Below are positions 52,601 to 62,305 of a DNA stretch of 64,000 nucleotides, in pieces; positions within the stretch are counted from its first letter, which is position 1; every line of letters starts with the position of its first letter. This DNA comes from Eriocheir sinensis (taxonomy: Eukaryota; Arthropoda; Malacostraca; Decapoda; Varunidae), in assembly GCF_024679095.1 (NCBI RefSeq), contig NC_066516.1, positions 19,424,544-19,488,543 on the forward strand. Reading direction: 5' to 3'. The notes under the pieces were generated by a model. The model saw only the letters and a program-made list of their open reading frames with translations. It was not told the origin of the DNA and did not search any database. Made by a program: the position numbers and the translations under genes.

Positions 52601-53204
52601 ACGGCACGAGACTCGCCTAGCCTTAGGGAGAGAATATTCGCTCTGCAGACGAAGACGAGGCGGGAGACGATCCAGGGGGGGTAGAAGGGGGAGAAGGGGG
52701 GAAGGGGAAAGTAAGGAAAGGGTTAAAAAATGATGATAAAGTCTCTTATTCATGCCTTTCGGTTTTGCCACGCCTTGCTTTAGCCACCCCGCCTCTCTCT
52801 CTCCTCTCTATCTAATTTTTCTGTCTTGTGGGTGAATCTTTTTTTATGTGCGTGCGTGCGTACGTGAATGCATGTGTTACCCACCTCCCCCTTTCTGTCC
52901 CACCTCCCATTCCTTTCTCCTCTTGGACTCCCACTAACACTTTTCACACTACTAATTATACAGACAACCATAAAGTGTCCTGCGTAGTGGTTCGTGGGGG
53001 CGCCTTCTTCCCTGCAAATCAACACCTCCACCTGGCAGGCAGAAGGGTCGGTGGGGAGGTAGGTGGGTGGGTAGGGGGAGCAGAGAGGAAGATACGTGGC
53101 CAGACAGGTACACAGTTATTAGGGTCAATTAACTGTTTACTTTTTTTTTTTACCTCTCGTCCCTTTGCAAGCACTTAGTCTAATGAACGTCCACCCTTAA
53201 CTCA
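49641..53204. other. Long stretch without supported features
   Basis: T-rich at 49760-50060, unique AT-rich at 50060-50780, mixed afterwards, G-rich at 52660-52725. Open frames at 51453-51713 and 52137-52400 (minus) are non-repetitive but unrecognised. Confidence 0.4.
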
Positions 53205-53310
53205 CTCCATGTCCTCCTCCTCCCCTCCTCCTCCTTCCCCTCCTCGTCCTCCTCCTCCTCCTCCTCCTCCTCTTCATCCCCCTCCTCCTCCTCCTCCTCC
53301 AAAGCCCTCT
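53205..53310. repeat. (CTC)n tract
   Basis: CTC/CCT triplets with short breaks over about 100 bases. Confidence 0.9.
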
Positions 53311-53610
53311 CCTCTCATCTTCCGCCACGTATGTCATTGCCCCTTCTCTATCCTCTTTACTGCTAACCTCCTCTCCCTATCCGTCTGTCTGTCTGTCTGT
53401 ATGTCTCTCTCTCTCTCTCTCGACAGTTCATCACTTAAATCAACACTTCCCTTCACCCTCTCTTTTATTTCCCATCAACAACCCCCTCCACGTCTCTCCT
53501 CACTCCCATCCACAGCTCTCTCCACATTTACTTCTTTTCAGCGTCCTTTCCTCCCCATCTCTCTATCTCTCACTAACCATCATCCTTCCCTCCCCTTCCC
53601 TTCCTTTACT

Positions 53611-53737
53611 GCTTACCATCATCGCACTTCCGGGAGCGGGGTTAGATACACGGGAGCTTAGGGTCAAAGGAGCTGCCTTGTATAGGCCTACCGGCCTCTT
53701 GCAGACTCCAACGTTCTTATGTTCTTATGTTCTTATG
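53611..53737 (+). mobile_element. Retroelement 3' end with octanucleotide tail
   Basis: GGAGCTGCCTTGTATAGGCC, then TACCGGCCTCTTGCAG, then three TTCTTATG units. This is a dispersed sequence I know from many crustacean genomes; the tandem octamer is typical of a non-LTR 3' tail. Confidence 0.6.
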
Positions 53738-53954
53738 TCGTATCTCCCCTTCACCTCTCATCACCACCCCTTCCCTCTCCTCATTTACTTGCCATCAACA
53801 CACCTCCTCTTCTCTTTTCCCTCCCTTCCCTCAACTGCTCTCTCTCCCCACTTCCTTTACTTCCCATCAACACCCTTCAATCTTCATCTCCATTTCGTCG
53901 AGAAAATATTCCCTGAAATTTCATCATCAGCATCATCTCCATAATTAGTATTAT

Positions 53955-54420
53955 CATCAGCAGCAGCAGGAGCCATTGCTATATGGTCAACTGTGGGATT
54001 AAAGCTCCCAACGTTCACTACCTCTCTATGGCTAATGCTAGTGTAGTCCACCCTACTCCAGCAAATGTTTTAATTTCATCTCTCCACATAGTTCTCTGTC
54101 GCCCTAGCTTCAACAACTCTTGGGTTGACACTCTGTTACTTTGGTAATCCATTTGTTCTCAGTTCTGTGCATGACAAAACCTGTCCAAGTCCATTTATTG
54201 TTTTTCTATCTTCATAACATAATAACCTTTTGCTGTTTCCTTATCCATGGCGCTCATATGCCTTCTGTCTATGCAATGACCAACATTTTCCTCAATTCAT
54301 TCCTCTTTGTGTGGTCAACGACTTTCCATATTTTTTGCGATGCAAAATTTCTGAGTCACATGTTAGAATTGGCAGAATACGCAGATTGTATATCTTTTTC
54401 TTCAAGAAGAGTGGCAGGTA
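53955..54420 (-). mobile_element. Degenerate non-LTR retrotransposon, C-terminal RT region
   Basis: Read on the minus strand, with stops and frameshifts, the KWTWTGFVMHRTENKWITKV segment matches the K(W)xWxGHVxRxxDNRWxxKVTEWxP box near the ORF2 C-terminus of many animal LINEs. It is followed by a decayed GRxRxRWxDEI(K)xFAGxxW box (54060-54120). Several in-frame stops make it a pseudogene. Confidence 0.6.
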
Positions 54421-55234
54421 AAAGAAACGTGTGCAACCAGCGTATCCTGCCACTGAGAAATGTAAAGGTTATAAAATTTTCAATCACTTTCTTCGAGCTT
54501 CTTGTACTTCACACTTCATACAATTCACACATTCTCAGAGCAGGTCTCAAGTATGTATCATTCAGTCTTTTCATTTATCCTAAACTTAAAAGTTATCAAA
54601 GCACCAGTCAGCCCTCATACAACCTTCTATTTCCACGTACACCATAACGGTCATACAGAATATGTTCACAGCAGGTCTCACGTATATAATTTTAGTCTGT
54701 CGAAACGAAAAAAAGCTGACCGACTCAAACCTCTACGGGCTCAAGACAGCTTAGTCAGTCAGCATACTAAAAAATTATATTAAAGAAGAAAAAAAATCAG
54801 CCCCATAACAGCCTCCCTATTATACTTAAATCAAATCTGCCAAAGAGTACATTTCAGTAGCAAGTCTCGTATTCGGAGAAGATTGTATTGTCACCTCCCT
54901 TCCCTCCCTGCATAGGAACGCGGCCACACACACTCCAGCACACACACAGCGCCCTGCCCCTTCCCACCCGCCCTCCGTCGGTGACTGTGTAGTGGACCCG
55001 AGTGTGCCGTACAGAGTGGATTAATGGGATCACCAGCAGGGCGGCGTGTGACCCTTGACGCCGCGGGACTCGAGACGTGGTAAGCGAGCTGAAGGGGAGG
55101 AGGAGAAGGAGGAGGGGAAGAGGACAAGGTTGATGAAAAGGAGGAATATAAACAGAAACATGAGCAGAGGGAAAAAGATGAAGAGGAGGACGAGGAAGGA
55201 AGTGAATGGTGAGTAGGGAATTTTTTTTATTTTT
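54421..55234. other. Possible older part of the LINE, then unique sequence
   Basis: ACGTGAGACCTGCTGTGAAC-like and CTTGAGACCTGCTCTGAGAA (minus) recur 128 bases apart near 54540 and 54668. Otherwise nothing is recognised. Confidence 0.35.
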
Positions 55235-55330
55235 ATACAGTTAAAGAAACAGCTCAAGGGCAACAAAAAGAGGTGTAAAAAAAAAAGCCCGCTAATCGCT
55301 GTTCTTACAAAGACAAAAGTTATGAACGGC
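55235..55330 (-). repeat. Dispersed short repeat, copy 6
   Basis: On the minus strand AACAGCGATTAGCGGGC, a T run, TTTGTTGCCCTTGAGCTGTT and an A-rich end. Both 5' and 3' parts are preserved. Confidence 0.75.
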
Positions 55331-56079
55331 AAAAAGAGAGGTCAAAATGCGATGAAGATGCTGTATGCCGCGGGAAGAAAATCGAAAAGGCACTATATGA
55401 GAGTAGGACGAAGATGGGGTTAGGCGGCTGGGAGGCAGAGGGGGAAGGTGCCCGATAAACAACAATTGCATCAGGAAAGTTCACGAACCCACACCATACA
55501 ACTGTACACTCCTACTGTCTTGGATCTTCCCCCAACCATCCACAGACCCACTTCCTCTTCTTGCTACACCCTTGATTACAAATACGGAAGGAGGGGAAGA
55601 GATTTATAGCGAAGGGAGAGTAGGCGGAGGGTGATGTTCAGTGCCTGTGTATACAAAAACGAGTGAAGGATAGACACTGCGCTATAAAGAATGATAAAAT
55701 AATAACTTAATTCAAAGATAGACAAACAGAATAGACTACCATAATAAAAGTAGAAAATAATACCAAAACAGCAACAGACAATAAGCACAGAGCCTTTACG
55801 TTACTAATGCGAGGCGAGACAAATGAGGCTACATAGAGGGACTTGTAACTCGACACTTCCTTTTCTCTGAGGACACGAAGGGGCCTGATCCTGTTACGTA
55901 GGGAGCCTCCACGCACGGGAGAGACTATTGACGTGCACGAATAGGCCTAGACACTGACGGCGGAAACTGAGTAAAAAAGTAAAGGCAAGGAGAGGAAGAA
56001 GATGATCCAATATCCCTCATTAGGAGATAGAAAAAAAGAATCCCCGCCCAAAAAAAGAGAAGAAAAATATATACAGGCA
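55331..56079. other. Unique sequence
   Basis: Nothing recognised. Confidence 0.4.
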
Positions 56080-56165
56080 AGTAAATAGATTTGTAGACTG
56101 ATAGGCATAGTTAGAGATAGGCATAGGTAGATAGATAGACATAGATAGATTGATAGATATTTATA
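56080..56165. repeat. (GATA)n-like tract
   Basis: Imperfect AGATAGATA/GGCATA units. Confidence 0.85.
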
Positions 56166-56457
56166 AACACTAACTGATGAGTATATAGATGTTAGACAGA
56201 GAAAATAAAATGGAGTAAAAATCAAAGTTTCCAATACGAATTCTATATTTTTCCGGAGATAGTGGATGGATGTTTGGTGCGGAGGTTTTGGTGTGAAGAG
56301 GCAGGGATGAGATAGGTGAGGCAGGTGAGGGGTGACAGGTGAAGGGTGACTGGGTAGTGGGGGCGTGAGTGGGTCGGTGATGGGGGGGGCGAGAGTGGTG
56401 AGTGAGGCGGTGAGTCAGTCCCCTTCAAGAAGAACCTCACGCTCATTTATTCATCCT

Positions 56458-56459
<2 letters not shown>
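56166..56459. other. Short unique sequence, G-rich 56260-56410
   Basis: GGTGAGG/GGGTGA words recur, with no strict period. Confidence 0.5.

Positions 56460-56499
<40 letters not shown>
56460..56499. repeat. Microsatellite (CT)20
   Basis: Perfect CT array. Confidence 0.97.
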
Positions 56500-56502
<3 letters not shown>

Positions 56503-56869
56503 GTACGCGGTTCCGTTTTGCTTTACGACATTAATTAAATAGCGAAGGAGGTTTCAACACGTCACTTTCCCCTCACGCTCCGCTTTATTGCATTAGCCAC
56601 AGAACAACAGTACAGGTTTCCACATATTTCCCGCTCGCCTCACGCTCACCCCGGGCACGTGAAGGCGAGGGTTGCCATGAATATGAACCACAAACTAAGT
56701 TACGCATTGCGGGTCCTGCCGAGACGCCTGAATGCTGACCCAAGGAAGAGGAGGGAGGCATAAAAGAGGACGCGACGACACACACTGCAAGCAAGACCAG
56801 AGTTGTTTTTTTTCTCATCTCCATTCTTGCGTGCTAAAAAAAGAGTGCGAATCAATGAAAGACAAAAGA
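56500..56869. other. Unique sequence
   Basis: Nothing recognised. Confidence 0.4.
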
Positions 56870-57240
56870 CAATCACAGAAACAGAAACATGCAGGTAAAC
56901 ACAACATAAAATAATCACAGAATCAGACAGGCAGGTAAACAAAACATAAAACAATCACAGAATCAGACAGACAAAGAAACAAAACAAAACAATCACAGAA
57001 TCAGACAGACAGAGAAACAAAACATAAAATAATCACATGAATAGACAGATAGAGAGAAACAGGACTTAAAACAATCACAGAAACAGACAGACAGAGAGGA
57101 ACAGGACATAAAACAGTCACAGAACCAGACAGAAAGAGAAACAAAACATAAAACAATAAAAAAACATACAGATAGAGAGAAACATAATAGAAAACAGCCA
57201 GAGAAACAGACAGAAGAACAGAACATAAAACAAAAAAAAA
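56870..57240. repeat. Minisatellite, unit about 40-42 bp, nine copies
   Basis: AATCACAGAATCAGACAGAC-like starts at 56871, 56913, 56953, 56991, 57031, 57073, 57115, about 57155 and about 57195 (spacing 38-42). Each is followed by AGAGAAACAAAACATAAAAC. The Cys/Phe-rich minus frame is read-through. Confidence 0.92.
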
Positions 57241-58020
57241 ACAGACTAATAAACTTTACTTCTCCATCACAAGTCCTTTTTTATTTTCAGCTAAGGTCAA
57301 TATCCATAAGCTAAAAAAAAATGACTTGTTACTTGTTCTTTGTCACCCTACTGTCTACTGCGTTTAAAATAACCTTCACTGTCACAAGAAACAAAATACT
57401 CGTCCACACACTCGATAAAACCATATCACAAGTTGTCATTATCAGGTCAAGAGAAAATAATCCGTCAAATATTCGCCCATTAAGCCCATTCAGGAGAGTA
57501 TTTAAACATGTTCTATTATCTCATTTCCATTCTCATATCCTACTTCCCACGTTCTCTATATTTTTCGTTTCCGTTCAATTTTCCACCCCGGCCATCCAAT
57601 TCCACCGGCCCTATCACCTATTAACCTATTATCAGTTCATCGGATGACCTGCCCGGGACGCTTTCCTCTAAAACGGCCGCCTGGATACCTCTCTGAATTG
57701 TAACTTTGCGACGCTATAGACGCCGGACTAAAGAACAGAGAATCGGAAGAAATTTAATTATCAGTTCTCGACGCCTTGCAGTTTCTAATCGGCGCGAGGC
57801 AATAACATGAACACAAATCGTCATCAAGGTTGGTTGTGTTTTTTAAAGGTATGAAAATGGCCTCTCATCGTCAGTGTCAATTTTATGTGAAAGAAAATAA
57901 AGTCTAGTGGAAGTAAATACAATCAATGAGAGTATAAAGGAAGCAAATTCATTCCGATCCTGCAAATTAAAGCGATTCGATTTCTTCTTGCCGGTGACTG
58001 CAACGTCGCTCGTGCATGGC
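57241..58020. other. Unique sequence
   Basis: Nothing recognised. Confidence 0.4.
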
Positions 58021-58205
58021 TTTATGAGAGGAGGAGGAGGAGGAGGAGGAGGAGGAGGAGGAGGAGGAGAAAAAGTGGGTAGGGGAGGAGAAAGAGGAGA
58101 CGGGGGAGGAGGAGAATGATGAGAAAAGAGAAAAAAACGGAGAGGAAAGAGGACGGGAATGAGATTGAAGAGGACGAGGAAAAGGCGAAGGAGGAGGAGG
58201 AACAT
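58021..58205. repeat. (GGA)n and purine-rich tract
   Basis: GGA array at 58027-58068, then imperfect GGA/GAAA to about 58205. Confidence 0.9.
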
Positions 58206-58485
58206 GTAAACATGAAAATACAGGCAACAAAATGCCTACTGGCTCATTATGAGGTTGCCCGCTCCTGTGATATGATCTGGTGGAGTCTCGTCAAATGCTG
58301 CAGAGCACATGAAAAACACTCAGCCCGTATGTCTATTTTTCTCCTGCGCAACGAAGTAACGGTCGATCTGAGTTGAGATTTTTTGCACTTATCTTTTCTA
58401 CAGAAAGCTTGTTCCAGTGTCGGATAACTCGATTTGAAAAGAAACTCTTGCTAAAGTCGTATTACTTCCCCTCGCTTGAATATCA
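58206..58485. other. Unique sequence
   Basis: Nothing recognised. Ends in the AATC tetramers that are the tail of the LINE fragment. Confidence 0.4.
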
Positions 58486-58934
58486 ATCAATCAATGGGGG
58501 CATACACCGGTTGGCGCGTCGCCTCGCCCACCCTACGACGCCAAGCCCTGGGTCCCACCCTGGGCAAGTCTTCATGCAGGCCCCCTTTTCATCCTGAGTA
58601 CCTCCAGGCGGGATCTATCGACTTGCTCAAGTCACAAACTCTGTGGGCGTCCCCTTGGCCACCTCCCCTCAGGATTGTCTCTTACGGAAACAACCCGATG
58701 AGCAGGATCAGCTTCTGGATAGCGTGTCATATGCCAGTACAGCCGGAGTTGGCGATAACGGACTATGCGAATAATATATGTCGAATCAGTCTCTCGAAGT
58801 AGTTGCCGGTTTGACAAAACGTTATTCTGGCGCTTCGCTTGAATTGGTGCACCGTTGTTTCTAGTTCTTCTGTTGGTTTGTAGCTCAAAGAACTTGGAGT
58901 GATCAACGTTAATGAATTTCTTCAGATACCTCAA
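58486..58934 (-). mobile_element. Non-LTR retrotransposon 3' end with (ATTG)n tail
   Basis: A 100-codon minus frame (58632-58934) contains RQLRLYWHMTRYPEADPAHR and VRDNPEGRWPRGRPQS, the RxLRLxGHVxRxPExDP box and RGRPxxxW box at the C-terminus of animal LINE ORF2. Beyond it, with a frameshift, come QVD...MKRGPA and GEAT/GDAP-like codons, then ATTGATTGATTG as the 3' tail (plus strand AATCAATCAATC at 58487). 5'-truncated and inactive. Confidence 0.75.
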
Positions 58935-59021
58935 GACCTAAATCCTATCTGCTCGAAATTATCTAAATTTTCCGACGTAGAAAGGTTGAGTCCCTTGATT
59001 TGTTCTCCATACGGCTGAGCA

Positions 59022-59023
<2 letters not shown>

Positions 59024-59112
<89 letters not shown>
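59024..59112. repeat. Microsatellite (TA)44
   Basis: Perfect TA array of 89 bases, able to extrude as a cruciform. Confidence 0.98.
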
Positions 59113-59115
<3 letters not shown>

Positions 59116-59132
59116 AGCTCAGCAGAAAGGGT

Positions 59133-59232
59133 AGAAGGAGGAGGAGGAGGAGGAGGAGGAGGAGGAGGAGAAGGAGGAGAAGGAGAAGGAGGAGAAGGAG
59201 AAGGAGAAGGAGGAGGAGAAGGAGCAGGGATG
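59133..59232. repeat. (GGA/GAA)n polypurine tract
   Basis: GGA units then GGAGAA units, about 95 bases, 20 bases after the TA array. Confidence 0.95.
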
Positions 59233-60409
59233 AAAGAAAAAAAGTACTGTAAGGACATGAACAAGTACATTTTCTGGAAAATAACACAAAAACCTGCCCA
59301 CACAGTCTCTCTCATCCCGTCTTCCTTTCAAAAGAGTCTCCCATTATCTTCCTCGCTGCCTCCTCCACCTTCTTGTCGGCGGGCGCCCGAGGACCGAGCC
59401 TTTTACTGTCACCGTTACCGGAATGATTGTTGCCTCCCTTCACCGCAGAGAAAGAGGACACGGCTTCGTTTCACGTTGTTGGTGTTTGTTTCTTTGTTTC
59501 TTTACTTGTTTGCTTTTGTTTAATTGTTTAGTTGTTTGTATGTATGTTTGTTTGTAATATTTCTTTGTTTGTTTATTTGTGTATAATACTGTTTATTTGT
59601 GTATAATACTATCTTTTACATGTCGGAAAGTTTGTTGAAGTGATTCTGAGCTGCGGAGATTTACAGGTGGCACGAAGGTAGTCAGTCGGGGATGAGTCTG
59701 TTTGTTATTTGAGTGTTACTAAAGAGCAAATCAGGACGAGACGCTTCAATCCGCATTTAGAGTTAATAGATCCAGATTTATTAGCTTCCAGTATTTCGTT
59801 TCTCCCGTGCAGATGAGGTCAGGTGTTTGATGAAATACCTCAGTGTATTTGCCCTTCTATTCTGCTTTTTTCATTTATCTGAATTTTATTTTAAAGAAGC
59901 AAATGGTCAGACGCAAGCTGAAAATAACTTAATATTCTGCTTTTCATTTATTATTGAGTTTTTAATTCATTAATTTGATTTTTCTGTTTAACACACATAG
60001 AGTTTGTTTTATATCCTATAACGTTTCGTGTATTTTCTTCCATTTATTTTCTTCATCCATTTATTCATATCTTTTCTATTTTTTCTTAAATAATTCTCTC
60101 ATCATTTTACTACATTTTTTTTCTATTTTCCTATTTTTTTTCACTCTCTCTTTCCTTCTGTACATCTTTCTTCTTCATTCTATTAATCTCTTTTTGGACA
60201 CAATTCTTTCTATTATGTTTCTCTTCATTCATCTTTTCCTTCCTGCCGGGCACCATCAAGGCCTGCGAAGTGGTGGTGGACCAACCGGTGGGGCTGATAG
60301 CTGAGCCTCTCCTTCAGCGAGCAGCGCCGCCAATTAATTATTTACGGAAACTTTAGTAAAGCTTCTTTCCAGGCGATTGGGCTGTCTGAGGGTAAGGAGG
60401 CGGAAGCAA

Positions 60410-60414
<5 letters not shown>
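59233..60414. other. Unique sequence
   Basis: TTTG-rich at 59480-59600, T-rich at 59970-60245. No exon is supported. Confidence 0.4.

Positions 60415-60473
<59 letters not shown>
60415..60473. repeat. Microsatellite (GA)29
   Basis: Perfect GA array, the only long GA/CT array in the window with GA on the plus strand. Confidence 0.98.
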
Positions 60474-60474
<1 letters not shown>

Positions 60475-60539
60475 AAAGAAACAGCTATGTGGGAGGAGGG
60501 AGGCACAGGTAAATTATCTATTCCAACCAGAAAACACGT

Positions 60540-60680
60540 CTGTTGGTGTTAGTGGTGATGATGATGATGATTCTTTTGTTGGTGGTGATGTTAGTGATGG
60601 TGGTCGTTGTGTCTGTGGCGATGGTGGTGATATGTTGGTTGTGGTAAGAGTTGTGGTGATGGTGGTAGTGGTGCAGCGCC
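60540..60680. repeat. (GGT/GAT)n-rich tract
   Basis: GGTGATGATG-like imperfect triplets. Confidence 0.8.
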
Positions 60681-62224
60681 TCGCCTCATCCCACAATAAC
60701 ACGTCTCGCTCCTGGTGTCAGTGCGTCCCTTTGACCCGCGTAAAGGCACCGCCGGAAGCCTCACTTCGACGCTACTTTGAAGGTCTCAGCGTGAGCGAGG
60801 CTGCCTTCAGCGCCTCACTAATCTCGACAGGCAGGTAGGCAAGTAAGAAAGGAGAGGGGGAGGCAAGGAGGCGAGGTGGTGGAGGAGCAAGTGGAGTGCT
60901 CTGAGCTTTTCCGTCATAAACACTTTGTTGGGATAGTCTTTCATGTTTTCGACGCTAATTAATCTTGGCCGCTGCTCCGACCGCCATCCGCCCGCTACGC
61001 ACTGGCACGAGGAACAGTACGCTTACCCCCCCGCCCTCCATCCACCCGCTTCTGTTCCTCCTCACCACCGCCTTCAATATTTAGTAGACATCCTCCCTCA
61101 ACCAGCCAGCGGCCCCAGCTTGTGCATATGTCCTCTGCCACACCGTGAGACTACACGCAGGGCAGCAACACCAGAGAGATAACAAGGCGACGGGTTCGTT
61201 CGTACACACAGGTTTCATTGTGGTGGAGGTAATAGAGAAAGACAAGTCAACGTGGGAAGGAACCTGAGCATCTGGGCAACAGAATAACATGACAAGACGG
61301 CAACAGGGCGGAAGGGGAAAGGGGTAATGTGTTCTTTTGTAGCCACAGGTTCAACAATTGTGATGGAGATAAAAGACTAAAAGAATAATATGAGAACAGG
61401 GACGTAACGATGATGAGGGAAAGAGCCTGAACGCAAGGGCAAGACGCCAATAGGACACCTGAGAAGCCAGGCAGCGAAGCAACAGGGTGGCAGTTTCTTC
61501 TCTGGTCTCAGTTTTTTTTTAGAGATAAAGATAAAGGAAGAGAAGAATCTGAGCAGGGAAATTGTTTTGACAGTGGACAAAAGGATACTAGAGGAACACA
61601 ACAAGGCAACAGGATAAGAGGGCCTTTGTGGCGAATAAAGTAAAATAGAAGAAGCCGCGGCGATAAAGGAAAAGATTCTGACCGTCCAGTGGGCAACAGG
61701 TCCCTCCGCGGCCACCGCTGGAGACGGGACGATAAGAAAGAATCCTCTTGATGTGGGAGAGATTTCACGGCTGGCGGGAGGAAGGGAGGGGGGGCACGAG
61801 AGGAAAGGAAGAATAGTGGAGGCTGGAGGGAAGGCGGATGAAGGGGAAAAGAAGGAGCGGATGGGGGGTGGGTGGGGGGGTGGGAGGAAGAAAGTGACGG
61901 GAGGAATAAAAAAAATAGTGGAGGCAGGAGGAAAGGAGGACGGCGGAGAATGGGAGAAAAGGCTTGCGGGACGAGGTAAGGCTAGAGATAGATTAGTATT
62001 TTTAAGCAATGTGTGCTTGCTTGAACTCAAAAGCTGATGGTTGTGGGAGGTTCTGCGTCGCTGACTGTTGCGCTGAGGATGTGGTCTGTTACAACTGCCT
62101 TTTTTATGTCAATACTTCATAGGATGTAATTGTTCTCGGCTTTCGTCAGTTTTAAAATCACGCATTCCAGCTAAAAATCAGAAATTGACCCATCTTTCGG
62201 CCACCTCTTTGGATTCTTTTTAGG
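60681..62224. other. Unique to purine-rich sequence
   Basis: GCA/AACAGG-rich weak repeats at 61140-61620 and G-rich GGAGG words at 61770-61980, including a canonical G-quadruplex motif (G6-T-G3-T-G7-T-G3) at 61863-61884. No exon is recognised. Confidence 0.45.
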
Positions 62225-62305
62225 AGCAGCGAGTAGCGGGCTTTTTTTTTATTATTGTTTCCTTTTTTTGTGCCCTTGAGCTGTCTCCTTTGTTGTAAAA
62301 ATAAA
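62225..62305 (+). repeat. Dispersed short repeat, copy 7
   Basis: GCAGCGAGTAGCGGGC, a T/A-rich spacer, TGTGCCCTTGAGCTGTCTCC and TTTGTTGTAAAA. Best-preserved copy. Confidence 0.78.

Noticed and set aside
56870..57240. CRISPR-like array
   Set aside because: The whole unit repeats with no unique spacers, and the genome is eukaryotic.
60238..60356. Plus-strand frame LPGTIKACEVVVDQPVGLIA and onward to a stop
   Set aside because: The frame looks coding for about 38 codons, but there is no convincing acceptor AG, no family match and a T-rich upstream sequence. Left unannotated.
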